A program made the translations under genes and the position numbers. Shown in pieces: positions 59,323-64,000 of a stretch of DNA of 64,000 nt (within the stretch, counting starts at the first letter, position 1; each line of letters opens with the position of its first letter). Below the pieces are notes generated by a model that worked only from the letters and a program-made list of their open reading frames with translations, made no database searches and was not told the DNA's origin. The stretch is from Oxytricha trifallax (Eukaryota; Ciliophora; Spirotrichea; Sporadotrichida; Oxytrichidae), in contig ARYC01017342.1 of NCBI GenBank assembly GCA_000711775.1, positions 43,092-107,091 on the forward strand. Reading direction: 5' to 3'.

Positions 59323-59939
59323 AGGATCAATTTTTTAATTATTGATACATTTGATCATCCCACCCCACATAAAAACGTATCATGATTTATTAAAAATTAA
59401 TTCTCATCTTCTGAATCGCACTCCTTCATGACATATTGATCGTTTGACACTAATTTTATATTAAAAATTCATATTATTATTGCAATTTCTTTTTCTTCTT
59501 GGACAAATATTAGATATGTAACTAATGAAACATTTTTTCATTTAGTAGTCAATTAAAGAAAAAAGATTAAGAATTTAGAACATTTTATTATAGCTAAAAC
59601 TAGTACTATCTGGCATAAAATTAAATTAACAACAAGCTTTGACAGTACTAACTTCAGCCATTATAAAAACTTTTAAATTCTCAATCGTTGTTATTAATTG
59701 ACTAATAATAATTTTTCTGAAGAAATCTTTCATTATTTACTTATATCAAATATTTTTACCAGGAAAAAAAATAATTTTTTAATAATAATATGAATTTTTA
59801 ATATAAAATTAATGTCAAACGATCAATATGTCATGAAGGAGTTCGATTCAGAAGATGATGAGTAATTTTTAATAAATCATGATACTTTTTTATGTGAAGT
59901 GGGATGATCAAATGTATCAATAATTTAAAAATTAATCCT
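59323..59939. mobile_element. 617-bp fold-back element with coding-like arms
   Basis: Inverted arms of about 160 bp (59323-59485 and 59780-59939) match at about 92%, around a 295-bp centre. Ends read AGGATCAATTTTTTAATT and its near inverse. Both arms contain, reading outward, an ATG frame MSNDQYVMKEFDSEDDEQF (right arm, plus strand, from 59812; the left arm is the mirror). A short acidic start like this is reminiscent of transposase N termini, so the element may be an inverted duplication of the 5' end of a larger transposon. That link is inference. Confidence 0.7.
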
Positions 59940-60830
59940 ACACCCACTTAGAATTTTGACATATTTTGTGGAAAAAAATTTGCAACGATTTAAACCCAAA
60001 CGAGTTTGTATATTAGAAGATTTCTATTCCTTTTAAAGAATTAAATTATTTGATGATTTCACTTCATAAAAAAATAATATTGAATTCTCCAATATTATTT
60101 CAAAATGAAATATCTACTCCTTACAATTTGATATTTTATAAGTTCCAATCCATTTTAATATGTACATTGATTATTCCTAATAATCTTTATTTAACACTTT
60201 ATTATAAATATTGCCAGCACCAAATTTCTTATAATAATAATTGTATTAAACAATGCCAGAACAAAATTTCTATAGGTGCAGGTGAAGATATCATTTAAGC
60301 ACCCTTGCCTCTCAATTTTAAAAAATAATTAAATATTAAAAAATAAATAATATAATTTGATTTAATTTAATTTTAAGATCATTATTGATCATTGTTAATT
60401 TTATCAAGCTTCATATTTTAAAGATTGAAACTTGATAAAAATTTTTAAAAAATGCTTTAACATTTCTTATATAAATTTTATAAGTCTAAATGAAATTATC
60501 AATAATCCAAAATGATTTAGAATTATGATCTATATTGATAAAGTGATTATTTTTATCCATTAATTTTAATAGGCATCAAAGTTAGGCATCCTAAAAATTC
60601 ATAATAATTTATATATAGTTCCTTAAGAAATTAATTATATTCTTATAGAAAAACACTAAAATACAAATAATTTAATTCGACTAATAAGCCTTTTATATTT
60701 TACTATCTATTATTAATACTAAAATTATATATAAGATTTAACTTTTATTAACTAGATAGATTGATAGATAATAACTGAAAGTAATTAAACTCCACAAATA
60801 CACAATATGAAATATAAATTGCGTAAATGT
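59940..60830. other. AT-rich DNA, no gene seen
   Basis: AT-rich. A standard-code frame at 60050-60298 is AT-driven and not persuasive. Confidence 0.4.
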
Positions 60831-60833
60831 AAT

Positions 60834-62460
60834 TCATTACAATTATTGCACCTTTGAACATTTGCTTCTCATCACATCATCTTCCTTGTTCAATTCTGAC
60901 GTATGTTCTCCTGCCTCATCCTTATCGATATGCTCAATTGTCGTGATATTAGCTTGACTTCTGGTAGTTGGGTTTTCATTGAGTCTTGGTCTTATTGTTT
61001 CTTAGTTTTTTCCTCCTCCCTTTTTATTACCGTCCATCTTTAGTGTAGTGAAATAGTTTTCAACTTAAATTGGGTTCTTATTAATTTCACTAAATTTCTT
61101 TTCTTACTCTTCTCTTAACTATTCAAGTTGAGATTTATTTCCCTTTTCTAGAACTAGCTCATCCCATGTATCCACATGTGTGTTAAGTTAGTTAGCTAAC
61201 TCTCATTTATATTCCTGATTTCCCAATCTCCATTCTTATGTATTCAATATCCAGATAGAACAATAAGTAGTATATCTGCATCTTAGTCCAATCATTTGAG
61301 TAAATCTAGAATATAGGCTCTCCTTGTAATTCTAGTGCAAGATGGTTAATTATTAGAATTGCCATCACCCCGCAGTCCTCTGGGTCTCGCACTTGGTCTT
61401 TGATTTGCATATTTTCTTCTATGCCTAAAAATATTTTCCAAGCATCTCGGTTACCATTTAGATCAATTGGTATAGGTATAGATTATCGTAAGACTTCCAA
61501 CACTTTTCCTAGTGTCGTAAATCTCTGCCTTTTCTGACTTTTTTGTGATTCTTATTATCACCCAATTTCTACAATTCCTTAGGATACTCTAGCAACTTAC
61601 TGGGATGATTACGCTTCATATGTCTTGTGTTTCTCTCCAAAATCTACCGTTTTCAATCTTCCAGTTTCTTGCCCCTATATTCCTCTCTAGCTGTGTTATT
61701 CCTTTGTCATTCAGGACTATGGGAGGGAAAATCATTTTTGCGATTCTTTATTCACAGAACTATACCTCCTCTATTTGCCTCCCGCATGCTTTATTCATCT
61801 CTTCTTGGATATGTTTTCCAGGAATCATGTCCTCATGTTTCCAACTTTAGTTTATTTACCTCCAGTTGTTTTGTTGGTTTTTCTGTCTACAGGTCTCATT
61901 CTCTCATTCCATTTCTCCTAGCTCTGTCTTAAAGTCTTATGACGAGGGCTTTTTCCAGCTTGCTTTTAGTGCTTGGACAGTAAACTATCGTTGTCAATCT
62001 TGTGATTATTGGGGACCACTCCTTTTTCGCAAGAATGATTTTTTCAAATCCTTAACACTAAAATCTCTGTCAGGTCAATTAGGTTTTTAAGCTTCATCTG
62101 GTCTGCTTGAACACAAAGCGTGCCGTCCTCATGTTTATTGTAGTCTTTTCTTTATGGTTGTGGCTAATTTTTTCTCCTGCTAGGATTAGTCTGTCCAATC
62201 TTCAGTCTACTTTTAAATCCCAATTATTTATTTAGTTGAATTTATGGTGTCTGTCTTCTCTTGATACAAGAGTTTCCTGGCTTTGCTTCTATCTGTATGT
62301 TCATACCTAACTTCTTTCACTTTTTACCCTAACAATGCTTTCTTGTTCCCCTCCTTTCTTCTTTAATTTCCTACTTAACTGCTAAATCTATGATTGTGTC
62401 TTCGTTAACTAGATTTTTCTTTCTACTCCTCCATCTTGTTACTGACTTTCTTTCATCTTT
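60834..62460 (-). pseudogene. Broken minus-strand gene, weakly C48-protease-like
   Basis: The plus strand is T/C-rich; ciliate-code minus frames read as protein across 1.6 kb with five or more frame shifts. In order: NLVNEDTIIDLAVKQEIKEE (62400), YEHTDRSKARKLLYQEKTD, AKKEWSPIITRLTTIVYCPS (62050), HIQEEMNKACGRQIEEVQF and RNIGARNWKIENGRFWRET (61800-61650), VLRQSIPIPIDLNGNRDAW then VRDPEDCGVMAILIINHLAL (61500-61300), YLDIEYIRMEIGKSG, and a charged tail (VDTWDELVLEKGNKSQLEQL, HIDKDEAGEHTSELNKEDD) ending at TGA 60836-60834. The DCGV-plus-hydrophobic-helix block resembles the catalytic Cys region of Ulp1/SENP-type proteases, but I cannot place the His and Asp, so this is tentative. Confidence 0.5.
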
Positions 62461-62469
62461 TTAATTATA

Positions 62470-63830
62470 TGATTTTCCCTTTTTAATTTCTTAATTTGAT
62501 TTATAATAATAATTCTCTTTAATTCTCGCAATTAATGTTTAATTGTTTATTTATATCTTAAATTTGGAAATTCAAAGTTTTGGTTTTCAAAAAATTTCAA
62601 CTTCTGTTTTTGTATGCTTCTACTTCTTTACCTTTTATTAACTATGAAGCTTGAGAATTTTCTTTAGTCCTTTAATTATTTAAACTTTAATTACTCACGA
62701 TATAATAGATAAATCAAAATATCAAAATAGGTATGGAATATAATCTTATAAATACTAATATAAATTGGCTTTTATGCTAGATCTTTCAGTAATATCTAAG
62801 TGCTTTCAATATATTTATATCTATATATCTTTTTAATTCATGAACATCTTCAAATAAGATTGTTAATAATTAGATATATTAAATCAAACAGGACTCTTTT
62901 AATCAACCATAGATTCAATTAATTTAATAAATATAAAAATATTGAAAGTATTTAAAAGTAATAATTAAAATTCTTAATATCACTATTAAATAGTTATTAT
63001 TAATATTTAAAACAATTAAAGATTTTAAGAGCCCATTTTGTGTTATTAAATTGAGTAAATTTGATAACAAATTATAGTTTTTTTAATTACCAAATCAGCA
63101 ATGTTAATATCTTCATTAAACCTTTCCCAAGCTTACAGGTAAGCTTTTTTAAAGCCATGATTTTTATATTATCTTCTTTTTCTTCTTTATACTTTAACAT
63201 AAGTTGCTGATTCAATTTATTACTTTTTTATTAACTTTAATATTTGCTTTGTTTTGGAGCATAAGATATCCATAAAGTTAAAGTAGATATTTATAAATAT
63301 TAATTTTATTATTTATTATTTAATTATTATTTTCATGAATTTTAGATACCTGATTATTGCAATGTTAAAATCCACTTAAATGCTGCTACTAGTACCTTTA
63401 TATCCTCTATTAGGGCACGTTTCCACTCATTTTTCTTGCAGCATCTGACCTTTTACAGCTACTTAGGAACAACTGCTTTACATATAAATTCGTCTAATAC
63501 CTTTTCCCATCCTCTCATGCTCAATAATAATTTAATAAGTTCATAAAGTTAACTCATTTCCAGTTGTCTTGTCTAATTATGATTTAATTGGTTTTATATT
63601 TACGTTTTAATAAAAAGTTGGTAGTGTGCTAGCAAGGCTATCTCACAAATGAATTATTTGTTTGTGAATTAAGATATTTTGTTAGACACTGCCAAATTCA
63701 GATTTACATCATAATTTTACTTAATCTTACAAATTGGTTAGGAATGTGTATAAGTTTTATTTCAGGTGATAAACTGTATGATAAAACTCAGAATAGACTT
63801 ATTATAACAATTATATTAAGATACATAATA
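62470..63830. other. AT-rich DNA, no gene seen
   Basis: AT-rich; a slightly GC-richer stretch at 63370-63540 gave no convincing frame. Confidence 0.4.
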
Positions 63831-63835
63831 TTTAT

Positions 63836-63836
63836 G

Positions 63837-63898
<62 letters not shown>
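63836..63898. repeat. (AAT)n microsatellite
   Basis: About 20 uninterrupted copies of the trinucleotide. Confidence 0.95.
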
Positions 63899-63899
<1 letters not shown>

Positions 63900-64000
63900 T
63901 TGTTAAAATAGATAAAAATAGGGAAATTCAGAATTACAACATAAATATTCATAATAATTAGTTATCCTAACTGGCCTTCTACAGTAGTAATACTCCTAAT

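Noticed and set aside
61605..62090. Overlapping plus-strand frames, Ser/Phe/Leu-rich
   Set aside because: They mirror a purine-rich, protein-like minus strand; I consider them shadows of the minus-strand gene.

Overview
This window looks like germline (micronuclear) DNA of a stichotrich ciliate of the Oxytricha/Sterkiella kind. Three things point there. First, an essentially complete 4.1 kb TBE transposon (25264-29378) whose inverted ends are C4A4 telomere-like repeats, flanked by an AAT duplication; TBEs are a germline-limited family of these ciliates. Second, reading frames are long and protein-like only when TAA and TAG are read as glutamine and TGA is the sole stop. Third, the background is very AT-rich and crowded with short inverted-repeat elements. 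With the standard code almost every real gene here is chopped up, so most coding segments below come from my own ciliate-code translation. Ends marked approximate are approximate.

Layout. 0.3-1.5 kb: broken kinase-like gene (minus). 1.9-2.8 kb: large palindrome. 4.0-4.6 kb: retroposon-like insert. 5.4-6.2 kb: minus-strand coding remnant. 6.7-8.4 kb: DNA transposon with an 8-bp target duplication. 8.5-10.9 kb: decayed LINE reverse transcriptase (minus), split by a second retroposon-like insert that carries an EF-hand-like exon. 11.5-12.1 kb: intact minus-strand ORF. 12.1-16.4 kb: MITE with a nested MITE, two long palindromes and a small ORF. 16.5-19.4 kb: unknown coding region interrupted by a 369-bp inverted-repeat element. 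19.6-23.5 kb: old TBE relic. 24.3-30.1 kb: GC-rich coding sequence split by the young TBE. 30.9-37.5 kb: several unknown coding segments plus a MITE. 41.1-47.5 kb: a voltage-gated cation channel gene (domains I, III and most of IV) framed by ~390-bp inverted repeats. 48.3-49.8 kb: MITE and another retroposon. 50.3-52.0 kb: long unknown reading frame interrupted only by TGA codons. 53.2-56.1 kb: third GC-rich retroposon and an unknown broken gene. 57.7-59.9 kb: MITE and fold-back element. 60.8-62.5 kb: broken minus-strand gene. The rest is AT-rich DNA in which I see no gene.

How it fits together. Nothing here resembles an operon or a pathway. It is a transposon-rich germline region. The TBE encodes its transposase, a 22-kDa-class protein and a zinc-finger/kinase-like protein, all with frame lesions, so this copy would depend on other copies. 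Five MITEs with the same ends, four retroposon-like inserts and two GGGTG-ended elements show several mobilising systems acting at once. The standout is the channel locus: a recognisable four-domain channel gene lacking domain II and the domain IV pore, ending exactly where an inverted copy of its own 5' region begins. Scrambled germline gene versus decaying inverted duplication cannot be settled from this sequence alone.
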